26,612 nt of DNA from JBCBWG01 sp036804185 (GTDB lineage Bacteria > Pseudomonadota > Alphaproteobacteria > Rhizobiales > Hyphomicrobiaceae), in contig JBHJOC010000016.1 in assembly GCA_050330095.1 (NCBI GenBank), positions 1 to 26,612 on the forward strand, given 5' to 3'. Positions 15,426 to 22,568 of this stretch are shown here, in pieces. Position 1 is the first letter of the stretch, and each line of letters begins with the position of its first letter. The notes under the pieces are model-generated. The model saw only the letters and a program-made list of their open reading frames with translations. It did no database searches and had not been told where the DNA came from. The translations under genes were made by a program, and so were the position numbers.

Positions 15426-16578
15426 TGAACCCCAGCGGAAGATCACTCGTCTGCTGCAAGGCAGTCTCGAGCTGTAGCCTCGCGAGTTTGAGCGGTGCAC
15501 CAAGCGCGATCGCCTCGCGTCTGCGCCCGGTGCCAAAAAATCGGTCGATCGAGGACAATCGTGACGCGAGGCGGACACTCTCATCGAGTGACTGTCGTGC
15601 GTCTTGGGCTGCGACCTCTGAGCCGCTATCGCCCGTCGCCGTGGCGATGGCGCTGACCGCATCGAGCAGTCCACTGTCTACGACGAGTGAGCGTAGTCCT
15701 TCGAGGCGGGCTGCAAGGAACACCATCGTCAGCCCTGTTCGATCGAACGGACCGGGCAGCCTTCGATTGCGTGCGGCAAAGCCCAGGGGGCGCATCAGCT
15801 CGACGTCGCGCACACGGGTCATCTGGGCGAGAAAGCTCGTGGCGAGTGCGAAGGTGGTCTCGCGGTCCGAGACGAAGCGCGGATTGCCAGCGCCTGGCGC
15901 GAGCCAGTGGCGCGTCCAGGGACCTGCGGGCGACCAGTCTGCTGCAATTTCGGCTGCAATCGTGCTCACGTTCTGCGCAATAGCAATGGCGAAGCGGCAC
16001 AGGTGGGCACGATCTGCCGCAACGCGCTGGGCCTCGCCCGACACCAGGAACTCGAGGGCTGGCAGGCCTTGCAAGCCGACGCTGCGCTGCGCCAGCGATT
16101 GTGCGGCTGCAACCTTCGGGTCTGCGCCCGCGATGGCCGCCATCACCTGGCGCCGCGCAATCCCCTTTCGATCGAGCCAAAAATAGAGCCGCTCGAGCCT
16201 GTTCTCGACCATGACGGGGCCGAAGCTGATATGCGCAATGCGTCCCCACGCCATCACCAGTTCGCGAAATGCGGGCATCAGCATTTCGTACTCGAAGGCA
16301 GCACGTGATTGGCACTGCTGGGTTTGGCTCACAAAGCGTGCGGCAGCAGCAGCAAACCTGTCATAGCCGGGCCTGATGTGCCCTTCGAGTGCCGATGTCG
16401 CGACCTCACGGTGCGGAAAGGCGTTGTCAGCCGCGAGGGTCGGGGACGACGGTTGTGCGCACACGAGCGCCAGCGCGAGCGTGATGGCGGCCCTAGTGTT
16501 CCGTCTCCGACACTTGGTTCCCTGTTCAGCCGCCGATTGACCAAGTGTCGGAGCCATCAGGAACACGAGCAACTTCAT
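15406..16578 (-). CDS. Imelysin-family protein 2, N terminus apparently supplied by the repeat
   Basis: About 390 residues of the imelysin (peptidase M75-like) family, periplasmic proteins linked to iron handling. The body starts with FPHREVATSALEGHIRPGYDRFAAAAARF and contains GLPALEFLVSGEA. In that segment the GxHxxE metal motif of other imelysins has become GLPALE, without the histidine. The hydrophobic signal core AAITLALALVCAQ lies at about residues 30-41, with cleavage likely near TLAADNA. The only good upstream ATG, at 16578, lies inside repeat copy B, so residues 1 to about 28 (MKLLVFLMAPTLGQS...CRRRNT) come from the repeat. No ATG or GTG lies between the repeat edge and the signal core. 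It sits between the DUF1111 and DUF1513 genes on the same strand. Confidence 0.85.
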   Translation of the reverse strand: MKLLVFLMAPTLGQSAAEQGTKCRRRNTRAAITLALALVCAQPSSPTLAADNAFPHREVATSALEGHIRPGYDRFAAAAARFVSQTQQCQSRAAFEYEMLMPAFRELVMAWGRIAHISFGPVMVENRLERLYFWLDRKGIARRQVMAAIAGADPKVAAAQSLAQRSVGLQGLPALEFLVSGEAQRVAADRAHLCRFAIAIAQNVSTIAAEIAADWSPAGPWTRHWLAPGAGNPRFVSDRETTFALATSFLAQMTRVRDVELMRPLGFAARNRRLPGPFDRTGLTMVFLAARLEGLRSLVVDSGLLDAVSAIATATGDSGSEVAAQDARQSLDESVRLASRLSSIDRFFGTGRRREAIALGAPLKLARLQLETALQQTSDLPLGFNANDGD

Positions 16579-16656
16579 AAGTCTCGTGTTGCTTTTGTTA
16601 CGAACGCTTGGCAGGCGAGGCTGTATAATGTGGGGACCCAGCGTTAGTGACGCAAC
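16493..16656 (+). repeat. 164-bp dispersed structured repeat, copy B
   Basis: Direct copy of 11362-11525. Stem 1 pairs 16503-16517 with 16541-16555 (14 of 15 pairs). Stem 2, AACACGAG (16562-16569) with CTCGTGTT (16583-16590), is perfect. Relative to copy A it has an A-T in place of a G-C pair at the second position, a compensatory change, with an identical 13-base loop length. Stem 3 pairs AACGCTTGG (16604-16612) with CCCAGCGTT (16636-16644), one mismatch. The element overlaps the 5' end of the second imelysin gene and part of its upstream gap, so it sits inside a transcribed unit. Confidence 0.85.
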
Positions 16657-16786
16657 ATGCGTGGCGCGGCTGAGACCGGCTGCGCGCCAAGCTCTGAAGC
16701 TTGAAGCGAGCCGGAAATCCGGCTCATTGTGGCTCAGGCTCATCGACTGCACACTCCCCTCGGACAGCGGCCGTTATCGCCGCAGG

Positions 16787-18274
16787 TCAAAGCGACCGGA
16801 GGAACGCAATCAGCTGCTCGCGCTGCGTGCGCGTCAATACCGTGAAGCGGTCGCGTGCAGCCTGGGCTGTGCCGCCGTGCCAGAGGATGGCCTCCTCAAG
16901 GCTACGTGCTCGCCCATCATGCAGAAAATAGCTGTGCCCGTTGACGATTTCGGTCAGCCCGATTCCCCAGAGCGGCGCGGTCCGCCATTCGCGACCCGTC
17001 GCGCTGCCTTCCGGCCGGCCATCGGCCAGCCCCTCTCCCATGTCATGCAGCAAGAGATCAGTATATGGCCAGATGCGCAAGCCCGCCAAGTTCGGGTCCG
17101 GTGTCTCTGATCCGGTCGTAAAACTCGGCACATGGCAACTCGCGCAGCCGATCGCCGAGAAGAGCCGTTCACCCGCGAGCACGTCCGCCGCGTCGGCGTT
17201 TCGTCGCGGCGGCACCGCGAGGTTGCGGGCATAGAAGGCTGTCAGCCGCAGAAGCTGCATCGACATCTCGACCCCCGCAACCTGCGAGGTGCCGCCCTGT
17301 GGTGCTGCACGGCATGCAGCCTGACGATTCGTGCAATCTCCCGATGCGAGTGGCAGCATCGGGGTGCCAATGCCGATATCGAAGGCCGCAGCTTCGGCCG
17401 ATTGTTGCAGCCCGGTCGGGGATGCCGCTTTCCAGCCGAAGCGGCCGATCATGCGTCGCCCGTGCTCGATCGACCAGACAATGTTTGGTCGCCCTGCAAT
17501 CCCGTCGCCGTCCCTGCGCTGTCGGTCGGCCTCGGCCAGGATGTCTGCCTCGGGGATCGCCTCAAGCAAGCCAAGACCAATCATCGGGTTGGCGACGCGC
17601 GGAGAAATCATGGTCTCAGGGTGCAGCGGGCCATAGCCGAGGTCGGTGATCGTGTAGGTCGGGCGGCGCAGGCTCACGACGTCGCCGTCGGCAAGCGTGA
17701 CTGGCACCTCCTCGTAGGTGATGTGCATGCGCCCTTCGCCGCGATGTCCAACGATGGCGAGGTCTTGAAGCTGGGTGCCGTAAGTCGGTTCGGGAATAAC
17801 GAGCGCCTGTCCGCTGTCGATCAGGGACTGCTCGGAGGCCGTCCGCGGCGGGATTGAGAGGCGCAGCACCATCGAAATCGCATCATCGCCGGGCCAATTG
17901 GCTTCCGGCGGATGGCCTCGCCCGTCCTTGATGTGGCAACTTTGGCAGCTGCGGGCGTTATAAAGCGGGCCAAGCCCGGACGAGGCGCGCGTCGATGCCG
18001 GTGCCGAGACCCAGATTTTGCGGAACATGGCCTTGCCGAGGCGAAAGTCCATGCCGCCTGCGAATTCGAGATTTCCCGATGGGTGGGAGAACGCGTTCGC
18101 ATGATCCAATGAACCGCGGGACGTTGCAGCCCCACCCGGCATCAGTGAACTTGGGTCGCGCTCGGCGCCGGCCGCTGCACGCGCGCTCAGCCCCGCGAGG
18201 TTGAGGCCGAGCGCCATGATCAGGCCGACGCCGAAGGACACCGAGGCCAGCCCGGCCACCAAACCCAACGGCAT
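16787..18274 (-). CDS. DUF1111 di-heme c-type cytochrome / peroxidase-like oxidoreductase
   Basis: About 495 residues: an N-terminal hydrophobic signal/anchor (residues 2-30), then a DUF1111 protein with two heme-binding CxxCH motifs, CQSCH (110-114) and CASCH (377-381). DUF1111 proteins, often called thiol oxidoreductases, are related to MauG/di-heme cytochrome c peroxidases. Family segments seen include GLGPLYNARSCQSCHIKDGRG, RISPRVANPMIGLGLLEAIPE-like text (ISPRVANPMIGLGLLEAI), GRFGWKA and the C-terminal HDGRARSLEEAILWHGG. The start at 18274 has AGGGA upstream at good spacing. It lies 57 bp after the first imelysin gene on the same strand. It likely acts in the periplasm in redox steps tied to iron or other metal uptake; the substrate is not known. 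Confidence 0.93.
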   Translation of the reverse strand: MPLGLVAGLASVSFGVGLIMALGLNLAGLSARAAAGAERDPSSLMPGGAATSRGSLDHANAFSHPSGNLEFAGGMDFRLGKAMFRKIWVSAPASTRASSGLGPLYNARSCQSCHIKDGRGHPPEANWPGDDAISMVLRLSIPPRTASEQSLIDSGQALVIPEPTYGTQLQDLAIVGHRGEGRMHITYEEVPVTLADGDVVSLRRPTYTITDLGYGPLHPETMISPRVANPMIGLGLLEAIPEADILAEADRQRRDGDGIAGRPNIVWSIEHGRRMIGRFGWKAASPTGLQQSAEAAAFDIGIGTPMLPLASGDCTNRQAACRAAPQGGTSQVAGVEMSMQLLRLTAFYARNLAVPPRRNADAADVLAGERLFSAIGCASCHVPSFTTGSETPDPNLAGLRIWPYTDLLLHDMGEGLADGRPEGSATGREWRTAPLWGIGLTEIVNGHSYFLHDGRARSLEEAILWHGGTAQAARDRFTVLTRTQREQLIAFLRSL

Positions 18275-18331
18275 GACGGTTTCCCTGCGGTCACATCTGC
18301 GCGGCGGCACTGTCCCGACCCCGTTGTTGAA

Positions 18332-19714
18332 TTACTGCAAGACCTTGCTTGGATCATCGAGACTATCCGAGCCCTCGAAGGCGATGGCTCCAAGGCCGAG
18401 TGCGGTTATTGCGCGCTCAAACTCCCGCGTCTGCCGAACGAGGGCATCAATCCCCGCTTCGAGAACCGCGTTCCCTTCGACATTCCCGTCTGCGAGCATC
18501 TGATCGTAGGCCTCGATCGTCTCCGCGCGGACCTTGATCTCGGTGAAGCGCTCGAAGGTGGTCTCAAGCGCGGCGCGGACACGCGCGTCGACATCGGCAT
18601 CCCGGCTGCGGACGAGGTCTGATACGCTCGGCCCTTCGACAATTCTCCCGTCGACCCGCTGATAGCGGCCCAAATAGACGTTCTGGATGCCAACCACGTT
18701 GTAAAAGTGCGAGTTGTGCGTGTTGTCGGAGAAGCAGTCGTGCTCCTCCTCAGGATCGCCGAGCAAGAGCCCGAGCTTCATGCGCTCGCCAGCAAGCTCG
18801 CCGTAGGAGAGCGACCCGATCCCGGTGAAGATCGCAGCGAGCTGTTCGGCCGGCGTCAATGCGTCGAGTGCAGCACGTGCCTCCCCGCCCTCGGCCCATT
18901 GTTCGGCCATCCAAGTCAGATCGTCGATCAGCAGCTCTGTCACAACTCTGAGGTAGTCCCGCCGCCGGTCGCAATTGCCGTTGGTGCACGCAGCCAAATC
19001 GTAGTCGGTGGGTGGGCGGTCCCCCGCGCCAGGCCCCGTGCCGTTCATGTCCTGACCCCAGAGCAAGAACTCGATGGCATGGTAGCCCGTCGCAACATTG
19101 GCCTCGATCCCGCCGGCCTCATGCAGCGTGTCTTACAGTAATTCCTTGGTAATTCGTGACGCGTCGACGTCGCGCCCGGAAATCCGCAACACCGGATTGG
19201 CGATGACATTGGCGATATATAACGGGTTCTCCTCTGACGTATCACCGTAATCTCCTGCAACATAATCAATGAGGCCTTCATCGAGCGGCCAAGCATTTAC
19301 CTTGCCCTCCCAGTCGTCAACGATCCTGTTGCCGAACCTGTAGGCCTCCGTTTGCTGGTAGGGAACGCGCGCCGCGATCCAAGCCGCGCGTGCTGCCTCG
19401 AGCGTTTCTCGTGTCGGCCGATCGAGAAATGCCGCGATCGCTGTCTGCATGCTGCGGGCTTGTGAAAGCGCGTCTTCGTATTTTGCTCGCGCGATATCGC
19501 CGTAGGTGCGCACGACGCCAACGACGGCCTCGACCGACACCGGGCTCATCGTATCACGAGGCGCTTCAACCGTCGTCGTTGGTGGGGCCGGTCCCGTTTG
19601 ACCATGGGCCCCACCCGCAACCAGGGCGATGAGCAAGGCGGCTGCAACGGTGGTTCGTGTGCCAACGGCCCGACGGTTCCGTTGGGGGCCGTCTATTGCG
19701 GTCATGGCGTCCAT
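18332..19714 (-). pseudogene. Imelysin-family protein 1 (IrpA-like), interrupted by one in-frame TAA
   Basis: Read through one stop, this frame gives about 460 codons. An N-terminal signal peptide (RRAVGTRTTVAAALLIALVAGGAHG) is followed by an imelysin domain: VVRTYGDIARAKYEDAL, AARAAWIAARVPYQQTEAYRFG, the metal motif GYHAIE (about 210-215), then FLLWGQDMNGTGPGAGDRP and AACTNGNCDRRRDYL typical of iron-regulated protein A relatives. The TAA at 19133-19135 (minus strand, codon ~194) lies in the same frame between ITKELL and DTLHEAGGIEANVATGYHAIE. Before it is a 193-residue piece; after it no ATG opens a sensible protein. A C-to-T change of CAA (Gln) explains it. Flanking sequence is intact with normal codon use, so it is a recent nonsense mutation, a sequencing error or readthrough. 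It heads the imelysin/DUF1111 group. Confidence 0.85.
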
Positions 19715-19770
19715 GGTGTCTGCCTCGTATCGTGGGCGTCGCGAGTGGCGCGCCGGCAATCACTGGGTGT

Positions 19771-19830
19771 GCGTTGACTCGGTCAGCGTTGACTCGGGCA
19801 GCGTTGACTCGCTCAGCGTTGCCTGGGCCA
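19771..19830 (+). repeat. Four tandem 15-bp units between the Fe(III)-binding protein and imelysin genes
   Basis: Three near-identical copies of GCGTTGACTCGGTCA (positions 12-13 vary) are followed by a decayed fourth, GCGTTGCCTGGGCCA. The units are head-to-tail with no spacers, so this is a minisatellite-like array and not a CRISPR. It lies about 57 bp upstream of the imelysin start and could carry repeated protein-binding sites (minus-strand core GAGTCAACGC). Confidence 0.8.
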
Positions 19831-19859
19831 GAGATGAATTCAAGTCTCCCTGGCCTCCC

Positions 19860-19886
19860 TGGCCGGGCGCGTGGAGCCCCCGGCCA
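19860..19886 (-). terminator. Hairpin in the gap after the Fe(III)-binding protein gene
   Basis: TGGCCGGG (19860-19867) pairs with CCCGGCCA (19879-19886), eight pairs around an 11-base loop. It lies between the binding-protein stop and the imelysin start. No T tract is seen, so it may modulate rather than end transcription. Confidence 0.35.
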
Positions 19887-19935
19887 ACTCCCGAGTTTTG
19901 GCCACCTGATGGATCCGGGAGGCCATGCCATCTGG

Positions 19936-19965
19936 CGAAGGCGAGCGCCCCTTATCCGGCCTTCG
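19936..19965 (-). terminator. Hairpin immediately after the Fe(III)-binding protein stop
   Basis: CGAAGGC (19936-19942) pairs with GCCTTCG (19959-19965), directly after the stop codon on the minus strand. Seven pairs, 16-base loop, no T tract. A weak terminator or mRNA-end stabiliser is possible. Confidence 0.35.
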
Positions 19966-19966
19966 A

Positions 19967-21034
19967 TTACTTGAAGCCGACTTCATCATAAATCCGCTGC
20001 GCGGCCGCTTGATTTGCACCAAGCTTCGCAAGCGGAAGCTCATCAGGCTTGAACGTGCCCAGTTTGACCACACTCGAGCTGAGCCCGACACCCGAAACCA
20101 CCGGGTACTCGTCATTGCCGGAGGCGAAGTAATTCTGAGCGTCCGTCGAGGCGAGATATTCGAGAAACTTGATCGCATTCTCGCGGTTGGGTGAGGTCTT
20201 CAGAACACCTCCGCCCGACACGTTGACGTGCGTGCCACGGTCACCCTGGTTTGGGAAAACGACGCCGATTCCGTCTGTCTTGCCGCTCAGATCCTTCACG
20301 TCGGTGCGGAGCGCACGCGCAAAATAGTAGGTGTTCGACACTGCGATGCCGCACTGGCCCGAGGCGATGGCTCTCAGCTGATCAGTATCGCCGCCCTGCG
20401 GGTCACGTGCACGGTTCGCCCAGACGCCGGCCGCCCAGGCCTTGGCCTTGTCAGGTCCGGCGTGCGCGATGATCGACGCGAGCAGTGACAGCATGTAGAT
20501 GTTCGAGCCGGAGCGCGTGCATACGAGTCCTTTGTACTTCGGGTCAGCCAGATCTTCGTAGGTTTGCGGCGGTTCGGCCACACGCGCTTTGTCGTAGAAA
20601 ATCACACGCGCACGGGTCGAGAAGCCGAACCAATGCCCGTCCGGATCGCGCAGGTATGCAGGGATCGCAGCCGCGAGCGCTTCGGAATTGACGGGCTGGA
20701 ACAGGCCATCGTCCTTGGCCTTCGAAAGCCGCCCCACGTCAACGGTCAACAGAACGTCGGCTGGGCTGTTCGCGCCCTCGCTTTCGATCCGCTTGAGAAG
20801 CGCCGATGCATCGGCCTCGATGCGGTTGATCTTGATCCCGGTCGCTTTCTCGAAGTCGCTATAAAGGCGTTCGTCGGTATCGTAATGGCGCGACGAATAC
20901 AAATTCAGTTCGCCAGCCGCCATCGCGGGAACCGGTGAGATCGTCACAGCAACAGCGGCGACTGAAGCAGCCAGCACGCGCTGATGCCGGCCCGACGTGT
21001 CGAGCGATCGGATCCATCTCCAAAGCGTGAACAT
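19967..21034 (-). CDS. Fe(III)-type ABC transporter substrate-binding protein
   Basis: About 355 residues. A signal peptide covers residues 1-40 (HQRVLAASVAAVAVTISPVPAMAA). The mature start GELNLYSSRHYDTDERLYSDFEKATGIK is characteristic of FbpA/FutA-type ferric-binding proteins, and the iron tyrosine pair appears in SNTYYFARAL (Tyr236-Tyr237). Candidate further ligands are His50/Tyr51 in SSRHYD and Tyr180 in SNIY. Other conserved stretches are GGDTDQLRAIASGQCG and NRENAIKFLEYL. The start at 21034 (GGAG about nine bases upstream) gives a normal signal peptide; the longer frame to 21118 does not. No cognate ATPase or permease lies on its strand. The nearest ABC importer is divergent from it, and the imelysin cluster follows downstream. 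Confidence 0.92.
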   Translation of the reverse strand: MFTLWRWIRSLDTSGRHQRVLAASVAAVAVTISPVPAMAAGELNLYSSRHYDTDERLYSDFEKATGIKINRIEADASALLKRIESEGANSPADVLLTVDVGRLSKAKDDGLFQPVNSEALAAAIPAYLRDPDGHWFGFSTRARVIFYDKARVAEPPQTYEDLADPKYKGLVCTRSGSNIYMLSLLASIIAHAGPDKAKAWAAGVWANRARDPQGGDTDQLRAIASGQCGIAVSNTYYFARALRTDVKDLSGKTDGIGVVFPNQGDRGTHVNVSGGGVLKTSPNRENAIKFLEYLASTDAQNYFASGNDEYPVVSGVGLSSSVVKLGTFKPDELPLAKLGANQAAAQRIYDEVGFK

Positions 21035-21357
21035 TGAGAGCAACTCCGTTGCAAAGGCGGTGCAAGGCCGCCCTGGTTGGGATCGGTCGCGCAGGTGCGT
21101 TCCACTGCGCGACCACATGCCAACATTTGGATAAGTGGAATTGCCGAGTCAACAATAATCTCTTGGCGCCGAGCTTCGGGCACTCAGCTTCGGGCACTTA
21201 ACTTAGGGCGCCATGCCTCGGCAGAGAGAAGCGCAGCAGACACTGCAACTTTCGCGGCAGCCCGCATGGCACCCCAAGTCCACGTGTCACACAACTGAAA
21301 TGGAGGGCGGGCAATAGAGGGCAGCTTCGGGGATTCCGACAGCACAAGGAGGGTCAC
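21035..21357. other. 323-bp divergent intergenic region between two substrate-binding protein genes
   Basis: It must hold both promoters. Apart from the 21164-21213 repeat structure and the AT-richer stretch around 21140-21165 (CAACAATAATC), no confident promoter boxes are seen. AAGGAGGG at 21346-21353 is the ribosome-binding site of the right-hand gene. Confidence 0.6.
21164..21213. repeat. Tandem 14-bp pair enclosed by a 7-bp inverted repeat in the divergent promoter region
   Basis: AGCTTCGGGCACTC (21172-21185) and AGCTTCGGGCACTT (21186-21199) are in tandem, followed by a decayed third (AACTTAGGGC). TGGCGCC (21164-21170) and GGCGCCA (21207-21213) flank them in inverted orientation. The structure is central to the 323-bp gap between two divergent binding-protein genes. 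No standard Fur, Irr or RirA site was recognised there. Confidence 0.55.
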
Positions 21358-22380
21358 GTGAAAGTTGCATACGGGTTGCTGGCGGCCGCCGGCATGTCTC
21401 TTGTCTTATCGAGCGGCGCATTCGCGCAAACCAAGCTCACTGCTTACACTGCGCTGGAAAACGATCAGCTTGCTCCGTTTAAGGTGGCGATCGAGCAGGC
21501 GGTCCCTGGTGTCGAGATCGATTGGGTCCGCGATTCGACCGGTGTCATCACCGCAAGATTCCTGGCCGAGAAGGCCGCGCCGAAAGCAGATTTGGTGCTC
21601 GGACTGGCCGCATCGTCGCTGCTGCTGTTCGAGGCCGAGGGCCTGCTCGAGACCTACAAGCCAGCCGGTGCCGACCAGCTCAAGCCTGCTTTCATTGACC
21701 CGACCGAGCCCTACACTTGGACTGGCATGGACGCCTTCCTTTCTGTTGTTTGCTACAATCTCCCAGAAGGCAGCAAACGGAATGCTGTCCAGCCGACCTC
21801 CTGGAAAGACCTCACCAAGCCAGAGTTCAAGGATCAAGTCGTGATGCCCCATCCGGCATCGTCGGGCACGGGTTACCTGACCGTCGCGGCCTGGATCCAG
21901 ATCATGGGCGAAGAAGCGGCTTGGGCGTTCATGGACCAACTGCACCAGAACATCGCCGTCTATACCCATTCTGGTTCTGCACCCTGCGTGCAGGCTGCCA
22001 AGGGTGAGAGGACGATCGGCATCGGGTTCGACATGCGCGGCGCACGTGAAAAGTCGAACGGTGCGCCAATCGAGATCGTGCTTCCCACGGAAGGCGCTGG
22101 CTGGGACCTTGAAGCGACGGCCATCGTGAAGGGGACGCCAAACCTCGAAGCTGCCAAACGCGTAGCCGATTGGGTCGCATCGAAGGCCGCCAATGAGCTT
22201 TATGGCAAGTACTACGCCATCGTCGCCCATCCCGAGGTCAACTCGGCACCACCGAACTATCCGGCGAACGCCGAAGTCGCGATGGTCAAGAATGACTTCT
22301 CCTGGATGGCTGCGAACCGCGAGCGCATTCTGGCCGAGTGGACGAAGCGCTACGACGCAAAGGCTGCGCCGCGGCAGTAG
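21358..22380 (+). CDS. ABC transporter substrate-binding protein, 2-aminoethylphosphonate (PhnS-like) class
   Basis: A 340-residue periplasmic binding protein with a clear signal peptide (cleavage after AFA, about residue 23). The segments LTAYTALENDQLAPFKVAIEQAVPGVEIDWVRDSTGVITARFLAEKAAPKADLVLG and later SSGTGYLTVAAWIQIMGEEAAW match the class usually annotated as putative 2-aminoethylphosphonate-binding, which is related in fold to ferric-binding proteins. The GTG start has an excellent AAGGAGGG site four bases upstream. It is the first gene of a binding protein-ATPase-permease operon. Phosphonate specificity is an annotation-by-family; no phosphonate degradation gene (for example phnW, phnX) is in the window, so iron-chelate or another small anion remains possible. 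Confidence 0.9.
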   Translation: MKVAYGLLAAAGMSLVLSSGAFAQTKLTAYTALENDQLAPFKVAIEQAVPGVEIDWVRDSTGVITARFLAEKAAPKADLVLGLAASSLLLFEAEGLLETYKPAGADQLKPAFIDPTEPYTWTGMDAFLSVVCYNLPEGSKRNAVQPTSWKDLTKPEFKDQVVMPHPASSGTGYLTVAAWIQIMGEEAAWAFMDQLHQNIAVYTHSGSAPCVQAAKGERTIGIGFDMRGAREKSNGAPIEIVLPTEGAGWDLEATAIVKGTPNLEAAKRVADWVASKAANELYGKYYAIVAHPEVNSAPPNYPANAEVAMVKNDFSWMAANRERILAEWTKRYDAKAAPRQ

Positions 22381-22417
22381 GCTGTAGGCTCAGGCAAGCG
22401 CCAAAACAGTGCTCACA

Positions 22418-22450
22418 GGTGGGGCTGCCGCAGCCCCACCCATTTTGTTC
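22418..22450 (+). terminator. Strong stem-loop between binding-protein and ATPase genes
   Basis: GGTGGGGCTG (22418-22427) and CAGCCCCACC (22431-22440) form a perfect ten-pair stem with a three-base loop, followed by CATTTTGTTC. It lies 38 bases after the binding-protein stop. This is the classical place for a partial terminator or mRNA stabiliser that makes binding protein exceed the membrane subunits. Confidence 0.7.
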
Positions 22451-22568
22451 GAGCAAAGCGGTCGCGCTCCACGGAATGGGCCGCAGCGAGTGTTCAATTG
22501 GTCCCTGCTTGGGGCGCCGCACTCACCCATGATCGACACCACCGATTTCAGATAGAGGACTTGGCGCG

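Noticed and set aside
15426..15674. Upstream extension of the DUF1513 frame by 83 codons
   Set aside because: It overlaps the imelysin coding sequence, is Arg/Ser-rich, and would hide the signal peptide that begins at 15425/15419.
11362..16656. Insertion sequence or composite transposon bounded by the two 164-bp repeats
   Set aside because: No transposase lies between or near them and the repeats are direct with independent flanks; the enclosed genes (hydrolase, MFS, DUF1513, most of an imelysin) look like ordinary chromosome.
19771..19830. CRISPR-like array
   Set aside because: Units are 15 bp, contiguous and without spacers; no cas genes nearby.
21035..21357. Fur/Irr/RirA-type iron box in the divergent promoter region
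   Set aside because: No sequence resembling the known consensus motifs could be found by eye; a motif scan would be needed to claim one.
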